Origin: Bryobacteraceae bacterium
Lineage (GTDB): Bacteria > Acidobacteriota > Terriglobia > Bryobacterales > Bryobacteraceae
DNA length: 46,225 bases
Direction: 5' to 3'
NCBI GenBank assembly: GCA_030041495.1
Contig: JASHNT010000056.1
Location: 1 to 46,225 of the forward strand
The notes under the pieces were generated by a model. The model saw nothing but the letters and a program-made list of their open reading frames with translations. It had not been told where the DNA came from and did not search any database. Shown here piece after piece: positions 1-6,357 of this stretch. How positions within the stretch are numbered: position 1 is the first letter of the stretch; every line of letters begins with the position of its first letter. A program made the translations under genes and the position numbers.

Positions 1-1376
1 CTTACAAGTGCCTGGAGCGTACCGCCGGAGTCCGGTATCGCCTGAATCCCTGCCGTGCCTCCCGTGTTCACGCCGAAGGCAATCATCCCATCGCTCCACG
101 TGGCGCCGAATGGCGCGCCAGGCAGTTGGCCAAGCGTCACCGGCGCGCCGCCGGTCACTGCGATCTTCTTCAACACCCATCCGCCCGTGGAGATTCCTGC
201 CCCTTCCGCCGGAACGAAATATGCCAGCCATTGGCTATCCGGAGAGAAGACCGGCTCCATGGGATCTTCATGGGTGCCGCGCACGGGCAGCGCCTCAAGC
301 TGATCCATGGCGCGCAGATATAGCTGCTGGTTCGCAACATAGGCGAGCTTCGTTCCATCGGGCGAAATCGCCAAGTCGTGCCGCCCGGTTCGGGTGAAGT
401 TCTGCCCTTCCGGCAGCGGATACTCGAACCGCGTGACCACCGGCGCGGCCGGCGGCGCCTTGCGGAAGTACAGAAACCCGAAAGACGCCGCCAGCAACAG
501 CGAGACCCCGCTGCCAACCACCCACCATGTGGGGCGGGCTTTAGCCTGCTCAGGGGCTTCAGCCCCGCTTTCCAGCAGCTCCCAGGCAACGCTTATGTCC
601 CGCAACCGTTTCTTGGGATCTTTCTCCAGACAGCGCCCGATCAAGCGGCGGACCTGGATGGGAACCGCGCTCAGATCCGGTTGTTCCTTCAGCACCCCCG
701 CCAAAATGTCGCCGACGGTTTCTCCGCTAAAAGGCTGCTTGCCCGTCAGCACTTCGTACAGCACCACTCCGAAGGCCCAGATGTCGGCGCGCTTGTCGAC
801 CGGCTTGCCGCGAGCCTGCTCCGGAGCCATATATGCGGCCGTGCCCAGGATCACGCCCGCCTGCGTCGACGCCATGGTGATGGTCGGCAAGTTCTCCGGA
901 TCGACGCTGCCGCTCGCCTCCGCCGGCGTCCCCATCTTGGCCAGTCCGAAGTCGAGCACCTTAACCGTGCCGTCGGGCTTCACTTTCACGTTGCCGGGCT
1001 TCAGATCCCGATGCACGATGCCTTTCTCGTGCGCCGCCTCGAGCGCGTCGGCAATCTGCCGCGCCATCCCGAGCGACTCTTCGAAAGGAATCGCGCCTTG
1101 TTGGATGCGGTCGGCGAGCGTCGGTCCCTCGATCAATTCCATGACGAGGAAATTGGGGCCGACGTCGTAGAGGTGGCAGATATTGGGATGATTCAGCGCG
1201 GCCACTACCCGCACTTCGCGCGAGAATCGCTCGGAGAATTGCTCGGCCGAGACTTTGATGGCGACGTCCCGGCCCATGCGCGGGTCGTGCGCCCGCCAGA
1301 CTTCGCCCATGCCCCCCTTGCCGATCGCCTCGACGATCTCGTACGGCCCGAGCTTGTCACCTCCGGCCAGCGGCAT
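1..1376 (-). CDS. Ser/Thr protein kinase with C-terminal PD40-type propeller, partial
   Basis: Membrane-anchored Hanks-type Ser/Thr kinase; the C-terminus lies beyond the left edge, with 458 codons visible. The start ATG is at 1376-1374. The glycine loop GKGGMGEV is at residues 19-26, ATP lysine K41 in VAIK, catalytic loop HRDLKPGN at 122-129 (D124), DFG at 142-144, and MAPE further on, so the kinase looks active. A single membrane segment (about 285-305) follows a juxtamembrane linker. After it come beta-propeller repeats of the TolB/PD40 type (ISPDGTKLAY, FSPDSQWLAY). This kinase-propeller layout is common in Acidobacteria. The sensor is expected outside the membrane; substrate and signal are unknown. 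The linker is partly encoded by a REP-like palindrome (529-568). Confidence 0.9.
   Translation of the reverse strand, partial: MPLAGGDKLGPYEIVEAIGKGGMGEVWRAHDPRMGRDVAIKVSAEQFSERFSREVRVVAALNHPNICHLYDVGPNFLVMELIEGPTLADRIQQGAIPFEESLGMARQIADALEAAHEKGIVHRDLKPGNVKVKPDGTVKVLDFGLAKMGTPAEASGSVDPENLPTITMASTQAGVILGTAAYMAPEQARGKPVDKRADIWAFGVVLYEVLTGKQPFSGETVGDILAGVLKEQPDLSAVPIQVRRLIGRCLEKDPKKRLRDISVAWELLESGAEAPEQAKARPTWWVVGSGVSLLLAASFGFLYFRKAPPAAPVVTRFEYPLPEGQNFTRTGRHDLAISPDGTKLAYVANQQLYLRAMDQLEALPVRGTHEDPMEPVFSPDSQWLAYFVPAEGAGISTGGWVLKKIAVTGGAPVTLGQLPGAPFGATWSDGMIAFGVNTGGTAGIQAIPDSGGTLQALV
529..568 (-). repeat. REP-like double palindrome inside the kinase gene
   Basis: Read on the minus strand, the segment holds two adjacent palindromes, GGGGCTGAAGCCCC and GGCTAAAGCC, separated by about 6 bases. 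This looks like the dispersed REP-type elements of acidobacterial genomes. It is in frame and encodes roughly residues 270-283 of the kinase (EAPEQAKARP) just before the membrane segment. Dispersal elsewhere in the genome is inferred from the form, not seen here. Confidence 0.55.
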
Positions 1377-1491
1377 AGAGGTTCATCTTATCGCAAACCC
1401 CCGAAATGAGATGGTTGGCGGGCGCCGCTCTCCCCAACGGATGGTCATTTGTTGAATCAACGTGGATGTTAGACCGGACCCTTATCTGTCC

Positions 1492-1712
1492 TTATCGGTA
1501 GGCAACAGCGGCATGCGTGACGTCGCCGCCCAAAATCTGGCAAGAAGGTGGGACGTTGGGGTCAATCATCATCTTGAGCAGAGTCGTCGCGGCCGCCGTG
1601 ACACCGTGCTGCAGGCGCCCGATGGATTGTCGAAACGCGAGCCGGCGCGCCTCCGGTACTCTTTGTCGAAGTCGGGGTCTTTGAGCCAGCGAAAGAGCGT
1701 GCTCGATGCAAG
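1492..1712 (-). pseudogene. Frameshifted 3' relic of a phage-type HTH gene
   Basis: Read on the minus strand, this matches the C-terminal half of the intact HTH protein at 4486-4878. One frame gives STLFRWLKDPDFDKEYR; after loss of about one base the next frame gives EARRLAFRQSIGRLQHG and TAAATTLLKMMIDPN. The intact copy has ARRLAFGQSIARLQQG and TAAATTLLKMMVDPT. An in-frame TAA (1715-1713) sits directly upstream and the N-terminal half is missing, so the copy is truncated as well as frameshifted. It marks an older insertion of the same phage-like module about 3 kb from the intact one, in the same orientation. Confidence 0.75.
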
Positions 1713-1717
1713 TTAGA

Positions 1718-2776
1718 TTAGAGCTTTCCATGCGGGGAAGCTGTTGACGATCCAGTAGGAGACCCGGTCGCACCGGTGGCCGTGCTTGACTTCCCTCCGC
1801 CCAGCTTACTCAGCAGGGTCGTCATGGAAACCTCGACTCCGAACATCAACTTCCATGTGTCACCATTCTTCAGCGTCGGTTGCGGCGTATTGTACGGCGC
1901 CATTTGGTTGCCGATCACATACTCTTGATTGCGGGTCCATACCAGGCCCGCGAATGCGCTGAGCCGCAGCGGGAAGCCATGACGTTCCAACGAATCCCAA
2001 CTCGTCAAATTCTCGGCGAGGCCGAAGAATGGGTGGAGAAAGGGCTGCCCGGTTGTGGGCAGTCCAATGACGACGTGCGGCGCTGCGGACTCTTGATTGA
2101 GAGGACGGCTGGTGGGAAGCCAAGCACCAGGGAACCAGTCGAATAACCCATACATCTCCGTGTGGCGGGTCACCGATGTCGCCACGGAAGCGGGCGCGGT
2201 CGCAGATGTAGCGTCGGTGATTGTGTACGTCGCTTGTTTATAACCGGGTATCGTCACGCTAAGGCTAAAATCCCACCATGCTCGGTCGTCACTCTGAAAG
2301 CTGCGCTGAAAGGAACAAGAACTGCTTCCTTGCACGGCGAAACAGTCCACTGTGGCCGCCCCAGCGCTTTGCTGCGGCGTAGCTGCGCTCTGAGTTGCGG
2401 CCTGGGATGGAGTTTGATTCTGATTCTGCGCCGCCCCGAGACCCAAGCCGGCCGAGAAACTTGATCCCTGGGCCTGCTGACCGCCCCCAAGCTTCCCCCC
2501 TGGCCCTCCACCCGGCGAACTCGCCGTTGTCGGTGTGGCGCATGAATACACCACCAACTTCATGCTTGACGGGTCTTGTCCCTGGTAAAGCTCGCCGGCC
2601 GTGCAGGTCGCCGGCAGTCCCAGAATGCTAGAGGTGGCGGGGGTGCTGCTGACACTCTGCACCGTCGCCGCTTGCCAGAGGTTCGCCGGGCGGCACTCGG
2701 AAAGAACCGGGTTGCCGGTTGGTTGACTAACCAGGGCGAAGATCCTCGGGCGCGCCTGCGGTGGACCGCAAGGCAC
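1718..2776 (-). CDS. Hypothetical protein, possibly secreted or surface
   Basis: A 352-residue frame starting at GTG, 5 bases after the stop of the upstream barrel-protein gene on the same strand, so the two may be co-transcribed. It has no motif I recognise. There is a Gly/Gln/Ser/Ala-rich low-complexity stretch around residues 90-145. A more ordered part rich in aromatic residues (about 150-320) has phrases such as DRAWWDFSLSVTIPGYK that suggest beta structure. The tail is Ser/Thr/Gly-rich. No clear signal peptide is visible at this start, so the true start may be different or the 5' end may be damaged. The 3' end lies only a few bases from the HTH relic. Confidence 0.5.
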   Translation of the reverse strand: MPCGPPQARPRIFALVSQPTGNPVLSECRPANLWQAATVQSVSSTPATSSILGLPATCTAGELYQGQDPSSMKLVVYSCATPTTASSPGGGPGGKLGGGQQAQGSSFSAGLGLGAAQNQNQTPSQAATQSAATPQQSAGAATVDCFAVQGSSSCSFQRSFQSDDRAWWDFSLSVTIPGYKQATYTITDATSATAPASVATSVTRHTEMYGLFDWFPGAWLPTSRPLNQESAAPHVVIGLPTTGQPFLHPFFGLAENLTSWDSLERHGFPLRLSAFAGLVWTRNQEYVIGNQMAPYNTPQPTLKNGDTWKLMFGVEVSMTTLLSKLGGGKSSTATGATGSPTGSSTASPHGKL

Positions 2777-2781
2777 ACGCT

Positions 2782-3240
2782 TTACCGGAGCGTGACTCCA
2801 AAGCGCAGTTCGGCAAAACTGCCCAGACTCTGTCCGCCAGGATAGGCCTTGAACTCTCCGCGTAGCGCCCAGTGGTCGGTCACCCAGTAGTTGACCCCGC
2901 CCCCCAGGTTAAAGTAGAATCCGCCCAATCCGGAGATGCGTGCTCCCGAGACTCCAGCTGTCACGAACGGGTCCCATCGCTCGTGCGTAGGCGTGAAGAA
3001 ATGAAAGCCCAGGTTGGCCGACGCTAGAATGCCGACATCGTTCTTAAACAAGGCGCCGATCTCGCCGCCCAGGTCAAGCCGCGGAGCAATCCTGAAGTCG
3101 AGTCCCCCACCGACGTGCCCCGCGCCATCAAGCCGGTTTACGAACGCAGGACCCGCGAAAACATAACCGGAATCGATCGTCTGGGCATTCAACCGGTCCA
3201 CAGCCCCTGCGCCGCAAAGGAATATCGAGAGCCAGGCCAT
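2782..3240 (-). CDS. Outer-membrane beta-barrel-like protein
   Basis: A small exported protein. The chosen ATG (3240) gives a hydrophobic leader, MAWLSIFLCGAGAVDRLNAQ, with likely signal-peptidase cleavage after LNA. In-frame upstream starts (ATG at 3294 and 3288, TTG at 3324) would add 16-28 residues, including a basic KRWRK, and cannot be excluded. The mature part alternates short beta-strand-like stretches (GGGLDFRIAPRLDLGGEIGA, ASANLGFHFF, FYFNLGGGVNYW, HWALRGEFKA) and ends LRFGVTLR. This is the pattern of small 8-stranded OmpA/OmpW-like barrels of about 150-200 residues. Its function is unknown. Confidence 0.65.
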   Translation of the reverse strand: MAWLSIFLCGAGAVDRLNAQTIDSGYVFAGPAFVNRLDGAGHVGGGLDFRIAPRLDLGGEIGALFKNDVGILASANLGFHFFTPTHERWDPFVTAGVSGARISGLGGFYFNLGGGVNYWVTDHWALRGEFKAYPGGQSLGSFAELRFGVTLR

Positions 3241-3360
3241 TGTGCGCGGATATTGAGAACTTCCGGCCAATCGATCGGGGAGCACCATGGCCATAAGAAG
3301 CACTGGCTTGCGCCACCGTTTCAAGCTTGAAGAGGATCGAGTTTGCAGGTCAAACCAGTT

Positions 3361-4023
3361 TCAAACGTTGTATTCGTAGCGGAGGGGGCGGCGTCGGTGG
3401 CTTCTCCAAAAGTTAGCGAGGATGATCACGCTCGCGACGGCGGCGTAGGCGCACCACAGCGAAGTGAAGGCATACCGCTTTACCACCATCACCACCAGCA
3501 AAATGACGACGTTCGCGATGCCAAAAAGGATCATATCCGTATCTTCAGAGAAGAACAGCGAACCGCAAGTTGCGATTACGTATGCCACCGCGAGTCCGGT
3601 GCTATTAGTGGCTGGGTTCACGTAAACGATGCTGTTGTTTTTCACGTACACCCGTAGTGAATACGCGGTCAGCGCCCACAGTACATAGAGGGATGTCGAG
3701 CCGCCGATTATCAGGAACGGCAGCATTCGCCGGCGCCTCTTGACCGTGGGCTCAAACAGCAAAACGCTTAGAGGCAGGATAAACGGAAGCAGCCCCTGCG
3801 CATAAAGCATGAAAGCCGCTCCCATGTTGTGCGCCACCGCCGGCGAGAGTATCCCGTCCAATCCGAGCCAAACGAAACCTTCGATGAACTGGTGAATGGC
3901 GAACAGCGTCGGCAGTGCCGCGAAGAGCAGCTCCCGCCGGTGTTTAACCCTTGTGAGTGTGACAATCCCAATCCCGCCCAGGACCCCGCTACCGATAAAA
4001 TTCGCTTCCGCCGAAAAACACAT
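3361..4023 (-). CDS. DUF6629-family membrane protein
   Basis: A 220-residue polytopic inner-membrane protein. The start ATG (4023) gives the family's N-terminus MCFSAEANF and is preceded by the purine-rich AAGAGGCGGAA. About seven hydrophobic segments are visible, beginning GSGVLGGIGIVTLT and LFAALPTLFAIHQFIEGFVW, with a basic KRRRR in a loop and a basic tail. The family is recognised from the MCFS-A-ASF start and the HQFIEG motif; its role is unknown. The gene stands alone on the minus strand, with no partner gene in an obvious operon. Confidence 0.75.
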   Translation of the reverse strand: MCFSAEANFIGSGVLGGIGIVTLTRVKHRRELLFAALPTLFAIHQFIEGFVWLGLDGILSPAVAHNMGAAFMLYAQGLLPFILPLSVLLFEPTVKRRRRMLPFLIIGGSTSLYVLWALTAYSLRVYVKNNSIVYVNPATNSTGLAVAYVIATCGSLFFSEDTDMILFGIANVVILLVVMVVKRYAFTSLWCAYAAVASVIILANFWRSHRRRPLRYEYNV

Positions 4024-4197
4024 TTCCGCCTCTTTCTTGCCGCGATGCAAGCAGACCTACAACGGAACGCTGACAATTAATTCAGTCTAGCGGCACGTTG
4101 CCCGGTGCCGACGAAATTGTAGCGGCGGCCGGCACGGCCCTGCATCCGCCCACGTGACGCGTCCTCTTCAAGCCGGCGCAGGCGCCGATCAAACGCT

Positions 4198-4470
4198 TTA
4201 CGTGTTCTCCTTCGCGGTATGACGTTGATCCCTGTTTTGGCCCGTGACCGTACTGACCAACAGAGTCGGATCGTCTCCAGCCGCACGGATCAAGGCCGAA
4301 AGGGCATCCGCCGGACATTGGTCGATAGCGTGCCAGTCTTGCCTGGTGATGTACAAATACAGTTGCCGATCCCAGTGGCGCAGCCATTCCGGGGAGTGCG
4401 GAATCAGATTCACGGGATCGAGAAGGACCCCTTCGAGTTTGCGAACACGGCCTCGGATGCGGTTCACCAA
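4198..4470 (-). CDS. Small hypothetical protein of the phage-like block
   Basis: A 90-residue frame directly downstream of the HTH gene (15-base gap). It starts at GTG (4470) behind an excellent ribosome site, AGGAGG, 8 bases upstream, which decides the start. The N-terminus VNRIRGRVRKLEG is basic and helical; two other micro-proteins of the block (5492-5686 and 6036-6182) start in a similar way. The middle is rich in Trp/His/Tyr (EWLRHWDRQLYLYITRQDW). I know no family for it. Coupling to the HTH gene suggests a shared phage or mobile-element function. Confidence 0.6.
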   Translation of the reverse strand: MVNRIRGRVRKLEGVLLDPVNLIPHSPEWLRHWDRQLYLYITRQDWHAIDQCPADALSALIRAAGDDPTLLVSTVTGQNRDQRHTAKENT

Positions 4471-4485
4471 GCGATTACCTCCTGC

Positions 4486-4878
4486 TCAGCGTCGATTGTT
4501 GGTGGCTTCTGCGGCCCGCTCCAGTTCGGAGACACGGAAGTCGATATCTTCCAGCTCGATTGCTTTGGCAGCGTGGGAGAGGACACTGTCGGCGGCTCGC
4601 AACCGGCAGGAATGCGGCGCGGTCGGGTCCACCATCATCTTAAGTAGCGTAGTTGCGGCCGCGGTGGCGCCCTGCTGCAGGCGTGCTATGGATTGACCGA
4701 AAGCGAGCCGTCGGGCTGCACGATAGGCGGTTTCGAACTCCGGCAGCTTCATCCATCGAATGAGCGTTCGAGTACCGATGCCGGCGGCATGCGCCGCGTC
4801 TTCAAGGTTGCGGTGAGTCAGGAGCGCAGCGATCGCCTCCTCCTGTTTGCGCCCGAGTTTTGCTCCGTGGCCTGCCAT
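4486..4878 (-). CDS. Phage-type helix-turn-helix protein (small-terminase-like?)
   Basis: 130 residues from the ATG at 4878, chosen because related proteins begin shortly before a [KR]-x-Q-E-x-A-I-A-A-LLT segment. Residues 11-50 hold a helix-turn-helix: QEEAIAALLTHRNLEDAAHA followed by AGIGTRTLIRWMKLPEFETA. A conserved helix comes next, ARRLAFGQSIARLQQG and TAAATTLLKMM, then a C-terminal coiled coil (IDFRVSELERAAEA). The HTH followed by W-[ML]-x-x-P-[ED]-F resembles phage DNA-packaging and resolvase-like recognition domains, but the precise role is inference. A frameshifted second copy lies at 1492-1712. It is divergent from the DUF3489 gene across 152 bases. Confidence 0.7.
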   Translation of the reverse strand: MAGHGAKLGRKQEEAIAALLTHRNLEDAAHAAGIGTRTLIRWMKLPEFETAYRAARRLAFGQSIARLQQGATAAATTLLKMMVDPTAPHSCRLRAADSVLSHAAKAIELEDIDFRVSELERAAEATNNRR

Positions 4879-5030
4879 CAGATGCCATCTGCTGCCAACT
4901 GCCCTGTGCCAGACTCCATCGCCTGTCCATCGCCTTTCGCTGCACACGCAGAATTGCCTTGCAATCCGGGCCGACTGGAGTGATCGATGTCGTGACGGCG
5001 ACGATCGCCGCGAAAAGGAGAAACACGAAC

Positions 5031-5429
5031 ATGATCAGCGAAACGAACGAAACGGCCCTGGCGAGCACCGCTGCCGAGGCAAAGCCCGCCAAAGGCGCCC
5101 GCGCTGGCGCACGTCGCGCGCCCGTTGCGCCGGCCAAGGGCAAGGCGGGGAAGAAGGCCACCCCGGCCAAGAAAGCACCCAAGGGCGCAAAGAAAGGCAA
5201 GCCGGCCAAGGACGCCACGGGAGCGCGCGATGGCAGCAAGACGGCCAAGGTCCTGGACCTGCTGAAGCGCCGGGGTGGCGTCACCGGGAAGGAGCTGATG
5301 AAAGCTACCGGCTGGCAGCCACACAGTGTGCGCGGATTCCTCTCCGGGACCGTCGGCAAGAAGATGGGCCTGACCGTCGCTTCCACCAAGGGCGAGGACG
5401 GGGAGCGCACCTACTCTGTCGAGGGCTGA
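5031..5429 (+). CDS. DUF3489-domain protein with histone-like basic tail
   Basis: 132 residues. The start ATG (5031) sits behind AAAAGGAG with a 9-base spacer; longer upstream frames lack support. Residues about 15-65 are almost entirely Ala/Lys/Pro/Gly (GKAGKKATPAKKAPKGAKKG), like the tail of bacterial histone-H1-like proteins. The C-terminal 65 residues form a DUF3489 winged-helix-like domain (KTAKVLDLLKRRGGVTGKEL, GWQPHSVRGFLSG, ending GEDGERTYSVEG). In other bacteria DUF3489 genes are often found near recombinases of mobile elements, and here the gene lies inside a phage-like block on the opposite strand. DNA binding is inferred. Confidence 0.8.
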   Translation: MISETNETALASTAAEAKPAKGARAGARRAPVAPAKGKAGKKATPAKKAPKGAKKGKPAKDATGARDGSKTAKVLDLLKRRGGVTGKELMKATGWQPHSVRGFLSGTVGKKMGLTVASTKGEDGERTYSVEG

Positions 5430-5453
5430 CCGCCCGCTATTCCGACCATCTCG

Positions 5454-5484
5454 CGCCGCCGGGTTCGCCCCTGGCGGCGTTTTT
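5454..5484 (+). terminator. Rho-independent terminator of the DUF3489 gene
   Basis: A perfect 7-bp stem, CGCCGCC (5454-5460) with GGCGGCG (5473-5479), has a 12-base loop and is followed by TTTTT (5480-5484), 25 bases after the stop codon. Oriented for plus-strand transcripts. Confidence 0.85.
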
Positions 5485-5491
5485 CGTCCGG

Positions 5492-5686
5492 TCACGGGTG
5501 CCTCCTCACTGGAGTGAGGCTCCAGCTTCGTTTCCGCGGGCAGGCCTGGCCCATCTGGAACTCCAGCGTGCTGACCACCTTCTTGTCCGCGCCTACGAAC
5601 TGAACCGTCATGATTTCGGGAGCCTCATCAGGCATCGGCAAGATGTCTTCCTCGAGGCGCTCGACTCTGCGGAGAATCCTCAGCAT
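5492..5686 (-). CDS. 64-residue micro-protein of the methyltransferase train
   Basis: The start ATG (5686) follows GGAGG with a 4-base spacer and overlaps the stop of the preceding frame (ATGCTGA). The N-terminus MLRILRRVERLEEDIL is an amphipathic helix, followed by PEIMTVQFVGADKKVVSTLE, which reads like a short beta hairpin (a pattern seen in small phage proteins with IxVxFVxxDG). The last 15 codons overlap a hairpin (CCTCACT/AGTGAGG at 5504-5519), so the C-terminus may be altered. Function unknown. Confidence 0.55.
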   Translation of the reverse strand: MLRILRRVERLEEDILPMPDEAPEIMTVQFVGADKKVVSTLEFQMGQACPRKRSWSLTPVRRHP

Positions 5687-5838
5687 GGCGCCTCCATGGA
5701 TCGCGCTGGAGGATGGCGGGCCACGGACATCATCAGGCTTCCCAGCTTCTCACTGGAGGTGGTGCACGAAGGCGGGGCGATTCCACTAGTGGAGTCGGCA
5801 CACGAGTGGACAAACTGCGCCTCGTGCTCTGATTTCAT
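5680..5838 (-). CDS. Possible 52-residue micro-ORF
   Basis: ATG (5838) overlaps the TAA of the preceding frame as TAATG, and the TGA overlaps the next start, so it fits the tightly packed train. The sequence (MKSEHEAQFVHSCADSTSGI, then Ser/Pro-rich) has little secondary-structure character and spans a perfect palindrome CCACTAGTGG. It may be a non-coding spacer in which translation is merely coupled. Weak call. Confidence 0.3.
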   Translation of the reverse strand: MKSEHEAQFVHSCADSTSGIAPPSCTTSSEKLGSLMMSVARHPPARSMEAPC

Positions 5839-6008
5839 TACCATTCCGCGAGCGGCTCGGAAGTCATTGCCGAGCCGTGGGGTCCTCCCACTGCCGCCTT
5901 GCTCCCCGTCTCGTCTTCACAATTGCCCCCGCCGCGGAGGCCTGTTTCCAGGTAATCCAATTCTGCGTCGCTTAGCCTTTGGATGAAACGAACGGTGACC
6001 TCGTCCAA
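5838..6008 (-). CDS. Possible 56-residue micro-ORF with TTG start
   Basis: The TTG start (6008) follows AGGAA with a 6-base spacer. The first 23 residues (LDEVTVRFIQRLSDAELDYL) are strongly helical and coding-like; the rest is Gly/Ser-rich. The same frame is open upstream as far as the TGA of the 48-residue ORF at 6036-6182, so the two could once have been one protein interrupted by a stop. Function unknown. Confidence 0.4.
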   Translation of the reverse strand: MDEVTVRFIQRLSDAELDYLETGLRGGGNCEDETGSKAAVGGPHGSAMTSEPLAEW

Positions 6009-6035
6009 TATTCGTTCCTGAGTTGGCGGATCACT

Positions 6036-6182
6036 TCACGCAGCCAGGTAGACCTTGCCAGTTAGCCGAAGTGCCGCGCCGTTCAGGGCTGCCTGGAGCC
6101 GGCGCATCGATTGCTGAGGGTTGGCGAAAACCTCAGATTCCTCCAATCTCTCCAAGCGTCCTGTTAGCCTTTGCCGGTTCAT
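6036..6182 (-). CDS. 48-residue micro-protein
   Basis: ATG (6182) lies inside the 3' end of the preceding 74-codon frame (50-base overlap). The protein begins MNRQRLTGRLERLEESEV, the same kind of basic/LE-rich helix as the two other micro-proteins at 4198-4470 and 5492-5686, and ends LRLTGKVYLAA. The ribosome site is only moderate (GAAGG about 10 bases upstream, AGAGG abutting the start). Function unknown; probably a piece of a phage-like cassette. Confidence 0.4.
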   Translation of the reverse strand: MNRQRLTGRLERLEESEVFANPQQSMRRLQAALNGAALRLTGKVYLAA

Positions 6183-6357
6183 CCTCTGCCGCCTTCACGG
6201 AGCCGTTCGCAACCCCGCGACCCTTCAGAACTTCGAGGATTCGCAACTCCGCATGCCAGTCGGACAGCGCGAGCAGCAACCCCTGCAGATCGGAACTGCC
6301 CGCCCACAACTCGGCTTCGATCGCGGCGATCTCGCCACGGCATCGGTCGATTTCGAT
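6133..6357 (-). CDS. 74-codon ORF after the methyltransferase, apparent ATC start
   Basis: In frame just after the methyltransferase stop lies a coding-like frame, IEIDRCRGEIAAIEAELWAG then SDLQGLLLALSDWHAELRIL, predicted helical. It has no ATG, GTG or early TTG; the first TTG is at codon 17, inside the first helix. AGGAGG (6366-6371) stands 8 bases before ATC (6357-6355), an ideal spacing, so either ATC is used or the original start codon has mutated. A GTG in another frame (6361-6359) is only 4 bases from AGGAGG and would fit if one base had been inserted. Family unknown. Confidence 0.5.
   Translation of the reverse strand: MEIDRCRGEIAAIEAELWAGSSDLQGLLLALSDWHAELRILEVLKGRGVANGSVKAAEDEPAKANRTLGEIGGI

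Noticed and set aside
378-1409. Plus-strand frames of up to 343 codons opposite the kinase
   Set aside because: Mirror frames of the kinase, whose glycine loop, HRDLKPGN and DFG are on the minus strand.
5785-5800. Perfect palindrome CCACTAGTGG
   Set aside because: A lone 10-bp palindrome with no symmetric partner or promoter beside it; could be chance.
5838-6357. TGA recoding: in-frame continuation after the TGA stops of the methyltransferase and of the 48-residue ORF
   Set aside because: The methyltransferase has a normal C-terminus before its TGA, and many housekeeping genes here end in TGA; separate small genes explain the pattern better.
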